60,016 bases of DNA, from assembly GCA_017477845.1 (NCBI GenBank), contig JAFUTR010000053.1, positions 1 through 60,016 on the forward strand. The letters are read 5' to 3'. This DNA comes from Bacilli bacterium (GTDB lineage Bacteria; Bacillota_I; Bacilli_A; RF39; UBA660). Shown piece by piece: positions 49,501 to 57,835 of the stretch (positions are counted from its first letter, which is position 1; each line of letters starts with the position of its first letter). Made by a program: the position numbers and the translations under genes. The notes beneath the pieces are model-generated. The model saw only the letters and a list, made by a program, of their open reading frames with translations. It did not search any database and was not told the origin of the DNA.

Positions 49501-51253
49501 ATTCAATATCCACACTTACTCTTGGTTGTACTATTCCATATCCACTGATTACTTTATCTTTTGTTTTATTTAAAACAGGTCTATTAGACGGATGAGCCAT
49601 TAACCCAACAAGTGATTGTGCTGTATTTAAAACAAGTTCTGTGTCTTGATCAAGTGTTATAACATATTTTATTTCTGTTCTTAATTCTGAAATAGTTTCA
49701 GAATATACATATTTTTGTTTATCTTTATCAGATAATTTTCCTAGAAGTAATTTATTAAAATGCATTAAAGCTCCACGTTTTCTTTCATAACCTAAGAATT
49801 TTCCTTCTGACTCAATGAAAACTCTTCTTCTATATAGGAAAAAGAATAAGTCTTTTCCATATTTTTTATTTAAATCATGAGCTTTTTTTATTCCATATTC
49901 GGATACTTCTTTATCATAATCACAATCTCTTGTAATTGATTCTGCACAGTCTGCTAGAAGTGTAAAATATAAATTTGGAGTTTTATTAGATAAATAATAT
50001 TTTTCAAGCTGTAAAAACATATCATCTATTTTTTTAGTATTTTTTACAATTGTAGGTATTACTACCATAGTTGAATATTCTTTTGGTATTCCTCTTGAAA
50101 AATCATATTTTGGAAGTTGCTTTGGCTTATTAAATCTCATAAAGATTTTATTAACAAACTGTATTACAATATCACTAGCTGGAAATAATAATAGAATAAA
50201 TGCTACTGGCCAAATGTTAAGTACATACTTTGACCAAATAAGAGATATTAAAACTGTTAAAATAAATATTAAAAAACTATATAATTTATAAATTCTTTTT
50301 GTATTTTTCTTTTTAAATATATAATCGGCAATTTCTTTATCTGTTTCTCTTACTTTTTCCATTATGTTATAAACATATTTGTATTCATCTATCTTTTTAG
50401 TATTTTTAACTATTTGCCTTCTATATAGATTTTTTGATTCTTCAGTCATACTTTTATAGACAGAATCTGATAATAATAATTTTTCAGTTTTACTAATTTT
50501 GAAGCATAAGTCATCATATTTGAGTCTTGATACTGTTCTTAAATTATTAAAAAGATTTGAAACTAGTAAATCATCATTAATGCTTGATAAGTGTTCATTA
50601 TTTATAACTTCTTTTAAATCTACATGATGTTCTTCCAAATATCTGTTTAACTTGACAAATATATCATTTGAAAATTCACCAAATTCTTTCAAATTAGCAT
50701 TAAGATTATATAGATAATATGGATGTTTTAAAAGGTAACTATCTATTTTAATGTAATCAGCTAAATCTAATTCAGGATTTTCCATACGATCATTATCAAT
50801 TTTAAAAACTAAATCATTAACCTTCTTTAAATCATCTAATTTTTGTTCTCTTTTCTTACAAAGTGTATTTAATTCATCGACAAGGATCATTGATATAAAC
50901 ATTGGTATTACTGAAATTGAATTATACGAAAAATAAATATTAGTCTTATTTTGATACAAATTTATTTCTTTAATTATCATATTTTTATCAAGATTATAGT
51001 TGTGGGTTGCAAATATATTTTTAAGAATGTTATAAACATTTTCATTCTCTGATAACATTTCCTTCATATTTTTTTTATTCTTAAACAATCTTTTAATTGC
51101 ATTTCTTTGCTCTACTACCATATAGAAATTATCTATAATCCACTCATTAGTTGACCCTACAAAATTATGATTTTTTGTTAAAGAAACTAATTTTTCATAG
51201 TAATTTTCTATACTTTTGCAATTATCTATAAACTTAGAATATATTTTATTCAT
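43580..51253 (-). CDS. Cyclic beta-1,2-glucan synthase-like protein (GT84 + GH94)
   Basis: A 2557-residue membrane enzyme laid out like NdvB/Cgs. After a 320-residue N-terminal part come two or three helices (about 320-370), a glycosyltransferase core with ITLDQDTEL and, near residue 680, RQHRWTRGD (the QxxRW motif), then more helices (about 735-900). Next is a glucoamylase-like domain (about 950-1340, with SGTSFEYFMPE and SHHQGM), and two glycoside phosphorylase blocks, the last (about 2080-2557) with GGGDWNDGM near 2236, the GH94 catalytic Asp site. Family enzymes make beta-1,2-glucan from UDP-glucose and cut or cyclise it. Product and ring size are not predictable. Confidence 0.9.
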   Translation of the reverse strand: MNKIYSKFIDNCKSIENYYEKLVSLTKNHNFVGSTNEWIIDNFYMVVEQRNAIKRLFKNKKNMKEMLSENENVYNILKNIFATHNYNLDKNMIIKEINLYQNKTNIYFSYNSISVIPMFISMILVDELNTLCKKREQKLDDLKKVNDLVFKIDNDRMENPELDLADYIKIDSYLLKHPYYLYNLNANLKEFGEFSNDIFVKLNRYLEEHHVDLKEVINNEHLSSINDDLLVSNLFNNLRTVSRLKYDDLCFKISKTEKLLLSDSVYKSMTEESKNLYRRQIVKNTKKIDEYKYVYNIMEKVRETDKEIADYIFKKKNTKRIYKLYSFLIFILTVLISLIWSKYVLNIWPVAFILLLFPASDIVIQFVNKIFMRFNKPKQLPKYDFSRGIPKEYSTMVVIPTIVKNTKKIDDMFLQLEKYYLSNKTPNLYFTLLADCAESITRDCDYDKEVSEYGIKKAHDLNKKYGKDLFFFLYRRRVFIESEGKFLGYERKRGALMHFNKLLLGKLSDKDKQKYVYSETISELRTEIKYVITLDQDTELVLNTAQSLVGLMAHPSNRPVLNKTKDKVISGYGIVQPRVSVDIESTNKSTYSQLVAGIGGFDIYSSIIPNFYQDVFDEGSFVGKGIYDLEVFETVIGERFPESLILSHDLLEGNYIRCGFASDIELIDDFPSSFLVDMSRQHRWTRGDIQILGWLRKKIRNKNGVRVKNQLNEVEKFKIFDNLRRILVKPSLLILLILSFYIGNPLLSLITSIIVTFLPILFYLREIFKIEKKTTSSFKHYESLMFGTNALIARVFIDLITMPYVSYMHINAAVKSLYRMFISHKNLLNWITAEDAAKTINNKLMTYISAFKPNYIMVFIVVISSLYNIEYSYVGILVSACFLLAPFLLWKVSKEKNKKVEIDQKTTKKITEIARRTWTFFESLLKEEYNYLIPDNYQLNREIMTDSKTSPTDIGMSITSVISAYTLNFIDKDKACFYLDKIITSIEKLEKWNGFIYNWYNIKTMKKMMPYDISSVDNGNLAACYMVAKEFLKSVKEENLKKRVEKLYNDMDFAKLYTDKDVFSIAYDCSEDKLSIYNYNKFASESRILSFVAIAKGDVPSKHWLCLDKSLTKYGRYKGLTSWSGTSFEYFMPEIFMKSYKNTLLDESYFFSLYCQKEYMKEVDNEMPWGISESAYGELDDGLNYKYKAFSTPYLKVQEDKTQRVVISPYASILAISNDPEGVISNISKLKKLNLYNEWGFFEAFDYDDKEIVQSYFSHHQGMILASLCNFLKNDAIKNYFHSDVRVQAVEILLKEKVQFNPIIDLKIYGYKRYHYDKEIVENDIRAFNYISDVPEVSVLSNNNYMILMNDRGNGFSRYKEIQLNRYRKITEQDYGMFVYIKDLSTSKFWSNTYSPTYKEPNRYNVVFASDRITFIRQDEKITTKTEIIVTKEHNAEIRRITLKNNSDEDKYIELTTYNEPIISENIEDITHRTFRNLFVNSEYDRVHESIIMCRRNNYKKKSEYYVNRLLVEDENHITTFETERSNFIGRNRNTNNPIAMENKLTNTVGTNIDPVISLRTSIVIPSGKEKIVYLIAGYSKSREQINEILNTYNDYSSINTAFEYATLANNINTKILGVSGPDMRNYNMMLNYLYQTNRHFINPERKDILTKNSMNQTNLWKYGITGDRPIMLVEVYESESVNLVKEVIRAYEYYKTRSVFVDVVIVNRESEEYKPIIKREIEKEMYRMNALYDFYSTPGNIYVLDGNDVNYQEDILLNMVARLRFNTNKSSSLTESITELQRDNKMVKYDPIKYAKVLKSKEENLNFFNEYGGFNKDGSEYIITNPNTPTPWTNVISNEKFGTIVTNNECGFTYAYNSQMFKITSWTNDIVLNDKSEGIIVNGERVDPNKCAHGFGYSTFFHETNDYSFDTTHFISRNDTIKFYKIRFQNKSKEAKKYKIGFWINPTFGPNEEKSSRYLLSDYYKEMNAILIRNVYNTNFSHITAFLSSTLPLNSFEVNLILFKSIEVEIDLKPQEEINFSFMLGTEIGNDNVKALIDKYNSIDKINKEFKNVKEYWKNRLSVFKVKTPDESFNSIMNGWYLYQTIASRINSKAGFYQVGGAFGYRDQLQDCTNISMVEPELTRRQILNNAKHQFEEGDVLHWWHETIRMGLRSRYKDDYLWLVFAVNRYVTITGDYKILDEQVEFVDGEPLASDEAERGINYAYTNTKKSLYEHCLLSIDKAFNSLGENHLPLMGGGDWNDGMNKVGIEGKGTSVWLGFFLYTIVKMFLPIAKKYKNLDIKDYEEKLKDLKKTLNTVAWDKDYYLRAFFDNGNPLGSSTNMECKIDLISQSFSIISEVIEKNKIESVIKSVEDNLVDKNLKIIKLLTPGFEKSEDNPGYIMDYPIGIRENGGQYTHAASWYIMALIKIGEKERAYEYFQMINPINRTLTKKDVEKYKVEPYVVAADIYSNPNNLARGGWTWYTGSAGWLYNIGLTDILGLKKEGNILKFNPNIPKSWKSFEVEYRYVDTLYKIKINLSSKNEGILVDGDKINKNYITLKNDHRIHAVIVNGGTND

Positions 51254-51305
51254 ACAGCTACTCCTTCAATATTCATTTTAAATATTTATAAAATTAGTTA
51301 TTAAC

Positions 51306-51314
51306 ATAATTATA
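51306..51314 (-). promoter_or_regulatory. Extended -10 promoter for the glucan synthase gene
   Basis: TATAAT (51309-51314) with TG one base in front (TGATATAAT) on the minus strand, about 55 bases upstream of the start. No good -35 is seen. The 127-base spacer is shared with the divergent plus-strand gene. Confidence 0.5.
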
Positions 51315-51380
51315 TCACATTATCAATCAATTATGATAGAATAATATTGATTATAAATGTGAAAATTTAAAGGAGATTTT

Positions 51381-52634
51381 ATGAAAGAAAAAGCAATTTC
51401 AAAGTTATCATTTTTTGTTAATTCTGCTTTATTTTTTATAGTTGGCTTAACAATTATTTTTTTTAAATCAAATTATTTAAATTCTATTCACTTATTAATT
51501 TCAAATCTATTAATTATCTTAGGTTTCATTACTTTATTTTTCAATATTATAAAATCTAAAAGGCCAAGAGATATTTTACTTTCAATTACTACTTTCACTA
51601 CAGGTATTTTCTTTTTAAATAATAAAGCAAAATTTCTTTCTATCTTTCCAATTATTTTTGGTATATATATGCTTATAAATGGTATTGTTAAATTTGCTTC
51701 TTATATAGTTTTTAAAAATTATGAGAAAACTAGTTATTATAAGGTGTTAATTAGTAGTCTTATAGATTTTTGTTTTAGTTATGTTATGATTAGTCATCCA
51801 TCTAAAAATATAGATAGGTTAACAATTATTTTAGGTCTTTATTTAATTTTATTTGGTATTACTTATTTTTATGATTTTTTAAAAGAGTGTTTTCCTTCTT
51901 TCTTTGGTAAGAAAAGACGCTTTAGGGTAACTCTTCCTATAATTCTTGCAACTTTTATTCCTTATGAAGTTTTGCTATCAATTAATAAAGTTATAAATAG
52001 TTGGAAAACCCCTGTAAAAGTTTCTAATAAAGATACAAGTGGTGAAGTTGATCTTGAGATATTAATACATGTTAGAAAAAATGATAGTATAGGAAGAATG
52101 GGACATGCTGATTTATGTTATAAAGGTAGAGTTTATTCTTATGGATGTTATGATGAAGAATCTAAAAGAATTTTAGGATCTTGCGGAAATGGTACTTTAT
52201 TTGAAATAAAGAATAAAGATAAATATATAAAATATTGTAACAATAATTCTGACAAAACAATTTTTAGTTTTGGTATTACGCTTACCAGTAACGAAAGAAA
52301 AAAAGTTGAAGAAAAGTTACGAATAATTAAAAAGGAGACATATAAATGGGATCCTTTGTATAGTAATTCTATTAAGAATAGTTATGCTATTGAATTAGTC
52401 GAGAAAACAAAAGCACAATTCTATAAATTTAATAAAGGTAGTTATAAAACATATTTTCTTTTTTCAACTAATTGTGTGAAACTAGTTGATGACGTTTTAG
52501 GTGTTACTGGAAGTGATATATTAAAAATAAATGGGGTAATTACACCAGGAACATATTATAATTATTTAGATAAGGAATTTAAAAGAAAGAATAGTAATGT
52601 TATATCTAAAGAAATCTATTCTAAGACAAAGTAA
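51381..52634 (+). CDS. Polytopic membrane protein with permuted papain/NlpC-like C-terminal domain
   Basis: Six or so helices in residues 8-205, in part like HdeD/DUF308 repeats (FPIIFGIYMLINGIVKF, LTIILGLYLILFGITYF). The soluble end (222-417) has His242 in MGHADLCYKGRVYSYG and, 120 residues later, Cys365 in FSTNCVKLVDDVLG. His before Cys is the order found in circularly permuted NlpC/P60 or LRAT-like enzymes, which act on peptides or acyl chains. AAAGGAG precedes the ATG. It is divergent from the glucan synthase gene. Catalysis is inference. Confidence 0.6.
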   Translation: MKEKAISKLSFFVNSALFFIVGLTIIFFKSNYLNSIHLLISNLLIILGFITLFFNIIKSKRPRDILLSITTFTTGIFFLNNKAKFLSIFPIIFGIYMLINGIVKFASYIVFKNYEKTSYYKVLISSLIDFCFSYVMISHPSKNIDRLTIILGLYLILFGITYFYDFLKECFPSFFGKKRRFRVTLPIILATFIPYEVLLSINKVINSWKTPVKVSNKDTSGEVDLEILIHVRKNDSIGRMGHADLCYKGRVYSYGCYDEESKRILGSCGNGTLFEIKNKDKYIKYCNNNSDKTIFSFGITLTSNERKKVEEKLRIIKKETYKWDPLYSNSIKNSYAIELVEKTKAQFYKFNKGSYKTYFLFSTNCVKLVDDVLGVTGSDILKINGVITPGTYYNYLDKEFKRKNSNVISKEIYSKTK

Positions 52635-52661
52635 AACATCGTTAAAAATCTAACGATGTTT
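52634..52661. terminator. Convergent terminator
   Basis: An 11-bp stem AAACATCGTTA/TAACGATGTTT with a 6-base loop starts at the stop of the plus-strand gene. Good T run on the plus strand; on the minus strand it is weaker, but it also lies just past the glycine-rich gene. Confidence 0.85.
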
Positions 52662-52677
52662 TATTATTAAAATTATT

Positions 52678-55623
52678 TTAATCTCCAACAAATGTTATTC
52701 TTGCAAAGCCATCATATGAACCACATTTGTTATCAGTGAATCTCTTGCACCCATAGGCACTAGTACATGTGCTTCCCCATCTATCACTGTCATTTTTAGC
52801 ATTACATCCCCACATACGATTAGTTTCTGAAGTTGATGTTGCAGAGGACGTTATGTAGTTAGTTCCATTATATGAATAATTACCACAAGCATCTGCAGTA
52901 TTAGCATATGTTTTCCCTCCATAGTAGCCACCGCCTCCACCACCAGTTCCGCAATTTCCTCCATAGATACCAGCTTCTCCTGTTCCATTAGAAGTGTGGG
53001 TTGCACTATTTGAGTTTGTGGCAACTTTACTATTACTTAATACATCTGCATTGCTGTATGCAGTATCCCATCCAGCGCTTCCAGCTCCACCTCCTGCAAC
53101 TAAAATTCTCGTGCTTGCAGCTGTTCCTGTTCTAAAGTCAGTGGCACCACCGCCACCTCCTCCTGGATCGTGTTTATAATATTCTGGTTCGTCCCATTCT
53201 GGTTCATTATCTCCACCACTGCAGTCTTTTCCACCAACTCCTCCACCGTTCCATCCGGCAAGTCCTCCAGGACTGTGGAATTTTTCATCACATACTCCAG
53301 CTATTCCAACATATTGAACGTAGTTCTTCTGCGAAGCAGTATGTCCACCATCTCCACCTGCTCCTCCTACATAAACATAATAAGTAGTTCCTTTTGTTAA
53401 TTCAAGTGTAGCAGTAACTTTATTTCCTCTTCCTCCTGGAGTGTATTTTCCATCCATTCTTCCACGGCCACCTTGGGCACCCCACAATTCAATTTTATAT
53501 TTTCCAGTATATGTAGGTTTAAAGGTTTGTGATGCTCCAGTATAATATATGTTTGTTGGTGTTTTGCTTCCCCATATTGCATAAAGTGTCATGTTTTCTG
53601 TTAATGTTACTGAAGCTTTATTTCTATACACTACTGCACCTGAAGCCGACTTAGCCCATCCAACAAAACCATAGTCTGTGCGAGTAAAGCTATTGGCATT
53701 TAATGTGACTGTATTATCTTCAAGACCACTTTGCGCTCCCATAGTTCCAGTTCCACCATTTGCAAGATATGTTATTGTATATTCTACACCTGACCAATGA
53801 GCATATAAAGTTTGATCAGAAGATGAAACTTGAGTTGTGTTTTCTAAGACTTGAACTCCTCCTGTTGCACTAGTATACCAGCCTGCAAACTCAATGTCTC
53901 CTCTTGTAGGGGTTGGAAGAGAAGTATAAGTTTGTCCTTCCGAAATAACTAATTTACACTCTCCATCTGCCAAAATAAATGGGCTCGGACAAGTAGAAGA
54001 GGTCCAAGCATCTCCTCTATTTAAATTAAATGTTACAATTGTATCTCTAGTTGTATCTACAACATATGGATCTTGTCTTGATCCATCACCTTGTACATAT
54101 TCTGTTCCATCAACTAGTGATATTGCTGGTCTTACTCCATATGCTCTTAAGGCATTATAATCTGTTAGTTCTCCATTAGTATCAGTAATACCTAAATGAG
54201 CCAAATGATAACTAAAGAATTTTGGAGTACCATTCCAATAATAGTCTCCTACATTTCTCAAAATGTTATTATTTAATAAATTCATTTCATTACTTGTTAG
54301 TAAACCAGTTCTATAAGTTAGGCTAGCTATCTGATTATTTACTGAAAACTTATCAGTTGAATTAGTACAACTTAAATCAAGCGTGTTTGTATTACCATTA
54401 AAATATAAATATTTTGTTGTGTCTCCTCCACTACTATCCCATCCATTAAGAGTACCTATTGTTCTATCATTACAATATATTGCTTTTTCAATGGAATTAT
54501 TATATGGCAATAAATTCATAGCATACCACGATTCTATTACACCCTTTATATTAGAATTATATCTATTAACATCACTACTATTTAACATTGAGTTTAATGC
54601 ATCTTGAGCGTTAGTTGTTCCGCTAGTTAATTTAATATAATACATGACATCACTTCCTGTGTAATAATATACATAGGCAAGGTCTGTACAAGTAGTTGCA
54701 TTATCAGTTAAACATGTGTAGTGATGAGTTGATAAAGTTGTTAAATTATTTGATATTTTTACTGGACTTGTTAATGTGTACTTTGTTCCATCCCACGTTG
54801 CACCTGTTCCAAAATAAGCATTTCCGGTTGGAGTATATGTTAAATAATTATAAACCGTATTGAATTTGTATCCTACCATTGCAGGAGATCTTGGATTTCC
54901 ATTAAATGGACTTATTCCAATTTCACTATAATTAACTGTATTTCCAACTGTGTAGCTTGTTGTATATCCAGTTGTTGAATTTACATATCCATCTATGTGA
55001 TAAAGAGTTGAACATGTGGTATTAGTTCCATCTGCACAAGTGTATCTACCTATTATTACATGATAATTTGCATCTGACCATGTCTTAGTAAATAAACGTC
55101 CTTTAACAGTAAAATTATTGGTTGATGGATCATATTCATATGTAGTTCCATATACATATGATGAATTAAGCGCTTTAGAAGTACCATCTGTTCCTATTAC
55201 TCCTTTATGGTTACTTCTTGTTGATAGGCATTTATTATCAACTACTTCTCCATTATAAAGAAGTTTTACTCCACCTGTGTCAGTTGTTCTAATCATCTGC
55301 CAACAAAAACCTGCAAATATTACATTATTCTTATCTAATATTGCATTGGCGTTATTGTCACTAGTTGCTTTCCAATAATAAATATTCTTTGTGCCAGGAT
55401 CCATCGAATCTTGGTGAGAACCTGTATATATAGCTGCATATTCTCCTTCATTTGCTGCTTTTTCTAAAACATAATATAGTGTTAATGGATAAGATAAAAT
55501 ATTAGTTGAATTTATATTTAATAAAGTTTGTAATGAGGAGTATCCAACTGAAATTGATGAAATAAATATTAATGTTGCAATAAGTAAATATGTTTTTATT
55601 TTTCCTTCGTTTATTCTATTCAT
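52678..55623 (-). CDS. Large surface protein with InlB-type repeats and glycine-rich C-terminus
   Basis: A 981-residue secreted protein. A signal helix (about 10-30) is followed by a 500-residue part with several Cys (FAGFCWQMIRTTDTGG, RYTCADGTNTTCSTLYH, HYTCLTDNATTCTDLAY) ending in YGVRPAISL. Two InlB B-repeat-like modules follow (about 535-690, each ending in LYAHW or LYAIW). The C-terminal 280 residues are a glycine-rich domain (KIELWGAQGGRG, YVYVGGAGGDGG) with eight or more Cys, like the extracellular domain of ALK-type proteins. No LPxTG or membrane anchor is seen at the end, so attachment is unclear. Likely adhesin. Confidence 0.82.
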   Translation of the reverse strand: MNRINEGKIKTYLLIATLIFISSISVGYSSLQTLLNINSTNILSYPLTLYYVLEKAANEGEYAAIYTGSHQDSMDPGTKNIYYWKATSDNNANAILDKNNVIFAGFCWQMIRTTDTGGVKLLYNGEVVDNKCLSTRSNHKGVIGTDGTSKALNSSYVYGTTYEYDPSTNNFTVKGRLFTKTWSDANYHVIIGRYTCADGTNTTCSTLYHIDGYVNSTTGYTTSYTVGNTVNYSEIGISPFNGNPRSPAMVGYKFNTVYNYLTYTPTGNAYFGTGATWDGTKYTLTSPVKISNNLTTLSTHHYTCLTDNATTCTDLAYVYYYTGSDVMYYIKLTSGTTNAQDALNSMLNSSDVNRYNSNIKGVIESWYAMNLLPYNNSIEKAIYCNDRTIGTLNGWDSSGGDTTKYLYFNGNTNTLDLSCTNSTDKFSVNNQIASLTYRTGLLTSNEMNLLNNNILRNVGDYYWNGTPKFFSYHLAHLGITDTNGELTDYNALRAYGVRPAISLVDGTEYVQGDGSRQDPYVVDTTRDTIVTFNLNRGDAWTSSTCPSPFILADGECKLVISEGQTYTSLPTPTRGDIEFAGWYTSATGGVQVLENTTQVSSSDQTLYAHWSGVEYTITYLANGGTGTMGAQSGLEDNTVTLNANSFTRTDYGFVGWAKSASGAVVYRNKASVTLTENMTLYAIWGSKTPTNIYYTGASQTFKPTYTGKYKIELWGAQGGRGRMDGKYTPGGRGNKVTATLELTKGTTYYVYVGGAGGDGGHTASQKNYVQYVGIAGVCDEKFHSPGGLAGWNGGGVGGKDCSGGDNEPEWDEPEYYKHDPGGGGGGATDFRTGTAASTRILVAGGGAGSAGWDTAYSNADVLSNSKVATNSNSATHTSNGTGEAGIYGGNCGTGGGGGGYYGGKTYANTADACGNYSYNGTNYITSSATSTSETNRMWGCNAKNDSDRWGSTCTSAYGCKRFTDNKCGSYDGFARITFVGD

Positions 55624-55638
55624 TTTATCTCCTTTTGT

Positions 55639-56568
55639 TTACTTAAAAATGCAATTATTTTCATATGTATTTATTAAGTTTTCTACATCTTTCTTTTTTT
55701 CCATTATTTTGTTTAGTAATCTTTCTTTAAATATTTTTCTATTACTGTATTTTAGTATTAGTAAATGCATATCAGTTAATATTTTGTTTAATTCTTTATA
55801 ACTATTATCTTTTCCAATTACATTATTAAATATTGTAGGTATTTCTTCTATTAATCCTTTAAATCTTAAATTGTTTATTGTAGGTGCAAATGTTTTATTG
55901 TTTATTAGTCTTTTACAAATGTTTTTCTGAAAAGAATAGGCATCTGATACGTATCCATTATCTCCTATTTCTATTTTTAAGTTATAAAGCATATTTGCGA
56001 GTTCAGTATTTTCTATATTATATTTTCCAAAACTATTTATTATATTAATTATTTCTTCAGTTTGACTTGTATTTAATATTTCTTCTAATGCTATTTCATC
56101 TGATTTTTTTATAAAATTCATTGTAGCTTTATCATATATTAGACTACTTAATCCTGTTCTTACTTTGATATATTTATCATCATAAGATATTTCATTGTTT
56201 ATTGAATTAACTGCATGATTGAATTCATGTACAATATTATCTATTAGGGTAGGTATTGTATTTTCATTATAATTATTTATTACAATATATTTATCTGTGT
56301 AATATAATGCATTGCTTTTTTTTAAAATTCTATTAAAAGACGCTGTTACTATTCCATCTTTATGATTACTTTTATATATTTTTACTTTTCTAAAACATTC
56401 AAGTATTAGTGATTCATTATAAACTTTATATTTATATATAAAAGCAGGCAATATTACATATAATAAATGTCTAATGTTTGAATCATAATTAAAATGATTT
56501 GATATATCATCAACATAAGTGATGTATTTATTAAAGAATACGTTTATATTTTCGTCATTTAAGTTCAT
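55639..56568 (-). CDS. HExxH protein, putative zinc metallopeptidase-like
   Basis: A 309-residue soluble protein with no signal peptide. IPTLIDNIVHEFNHAVNSIN holds His114-Glu115-x-x-His118 and a helix of the right kind; the third ligand may be a Glu in SDEIALEEILNTSQTEEI about 45 residues on (gluzincin-like). The rest is helical and unrecognised. It starts 26 bases after dinB ends in the same direction. It could act on a cytoplasmic protein or be an inactive binder. Confidence 0.6.
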   Translation of the reverse strand: MNLNDENINVFFNKYITYVDDISNHFNYDSNIRHLLYVILPAFIYKYKVYNESLILECFRKVKIYKSNHKDGIVTASFNRILKKSNALYYTDKYIVINNYNENTIPTLIDNIVHEFNHAVNSINNEISYDDKYIKVRTGLSSLIYDKATMNFIKKSDEIALEEILNTSQTEEIINIINSFGKYNIENTELANMLYNLKIEIGDNGYVSDAYSFQKNICKRLINNKTFAPTINNLRFKGLIEEIPTIFNNVIGKDNSYKELNKILTDMHLLILKYSNRKIFKERLLNKIMEKKKDVENLINTYENNCIFK

Positions 56569-56593
56569 ATTATCACCATTATAATTATAACAT

Positions 56594-57784
56594 TTATTTT
56601 TTCTTTATTAAAGAGGCTCTTGTTATTATTTCACTTCCATATTTATCTTTTATTTTATCGATAGCTTTTTGTACTTTTTCACTTTCTTCACTATTGTTTG
56701 CTTTGTCAAATAAATCACTTTGTAATAATCTATTTGTACTTAAATTAGTAAGTCTTATTCCTATATTTCTTATTTTTTCAAAGTTCCATATCTTATATAA
56801 GTTATTAAGTACTGCTTCATAAATATCATCATTAGAGTTTATTGGATATTTGGTTCTACTCTGTTTTGACGATGTAAGAAAGTCATATGTTTTAATTGTT
56901 ACTGCAACAACACTTGCAAATAGTTCTTTTCTTCTTAATGTTCTTCCTACTTCATCAGTTTGTTTTAGAAGAATGCTTTTTACATAATCAATATCATCTG
57001 TATCTTTTTGAAGAGTCCAAGATATACTTATGCTTTTATTTTCTTGTATGCTTGAATCAACAATACTATCATCTATTCCATTGGCTCTTTTCCAAATATC
57101 TTCTCCATATGAATTAAAAACTTTTATTAGTTTTTCTTTATCTGTTTTTGCTACATCGCCAATGCTATTATATCCCATTTTTCTTAGTTTTTCACTTGTC
57201 TTTTTTCCTACCATAAACAATTCTTCTATTGGAAGTGGCCACATTTTAGATGGTATTTCATTATTAAATAGAGTGTGAACTTTATTTGGTTTTTCGAAGT
57301 CACTTGCCATTTTAGCACATAATTTATTATTAGCTATTCCAATATTAACAGTAAAACCAAATTTTTTGTATATTTCATCTTTTATTTTATAAGCAAGCTC
57401 TATAATGTTGTTATATAAATAATGTGTTCCAGTTAAATCAACAAAACATTCATCAATTGAAAACTTTTCAATGGTTGGTGAGAATTTACTGATGTATTCA
57501 AACATCTTGTTAGACATTTCTTTATAATATTTTCTATCAGCCTGAAAAGTTTGTAAATTAGGGCATTTTTTTCTTGCTTGATATAATGTTTCTGCGGTTT
57601 TTATTCCCATTTTTTTAGCTACAGGAGATTTTGCTAAAACTATTCCATGCCTTGTATCTTCATCTCCTGCTATTACTGATGGGATTTCTCTTATATCAGT
57701 TTTATATCCTTCTTTTAAAAGTTTTACTGCTGTCCATGATAAAAAAGCATTATTAACATCAATATGTAATATTATTCTTTCCAT
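56594..57784 (-). CDS. dinB: Y-family DNA polymerase (DinB/UmuC type)
   Basis: A translesion DNA polymerase. LHIDVNNAFLSW and FSIDECFVDLTG hold the catalytic acids; the HhH region is MVGKKTSEKLRKMGYNSIGDVAK, and the little finger follows from about 235. It belongs to the group with HIDVN(S/N)AFLSW, common in Bacillota as chromosomal Pol IV. No C-terminal beta-clamp motif is certain, though QSDLFD near the end fits (QxxLF). The ATG at 57784 has AGGTGAT in front; a GTG three codons earlier also exists. Confidence 0.93.
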   Translation of the reverse strand: MERIILHIDVNNAFLSWTAVKLLKEGYKTDIREIPSVIAGDEDTRHGIVLAKSPVAKKMGIKTAETLYQARKKCPNLQTFQADRKYYKEMSNKMFEYISKFSPTIEKFSIDECFVDLTGTHYLYNNIIELAYKIKDEIYKKFGFTVNIGIANNKLCAKMASDFEKPNKVHTLFNNEIPSKMWPLPIEELFMVGKKTSEKLRKMGYNSIGDVAKTDKEKLIKVFNSYGEDIWKRANGIDDSIVDSSIQENKSISISWTLQKDTDDIDYVKSILLKQTDEVGRTLRRKELFASVVAVTIKTYDFLTSSKQSRTKYPINSNDDIYEAVLNNLYKIWNFEKIRNIGIRLTNLSTNRLLQSDLFDKANNSEESEKVQKAIDKIKDKYGSEIITRASLIKKK

Positions 57785-57814
57785 ACATATCACCTACTTT
57801 TATTATACAAAAAA

Positions 57815-57832
57815 TCTACGAATTATCGTAGA
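57815..57832 (-). terminator. Terminator after the DUF4143 ATPase gene
   Basis: TCTACGA/TCGTAGA stem with a 4-base loop followed by TTTTTT on the minus strand. Confidence 0.85.
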
Positions 57833-57835
57833 CCT

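Noticed and set aside
53100..53582. Extra open frames within the glycine-rich surface gene (both strands)
   Set aside because: They are shadows produced by Gly-rich codons; no ribosome binding sites and low-complexity products.
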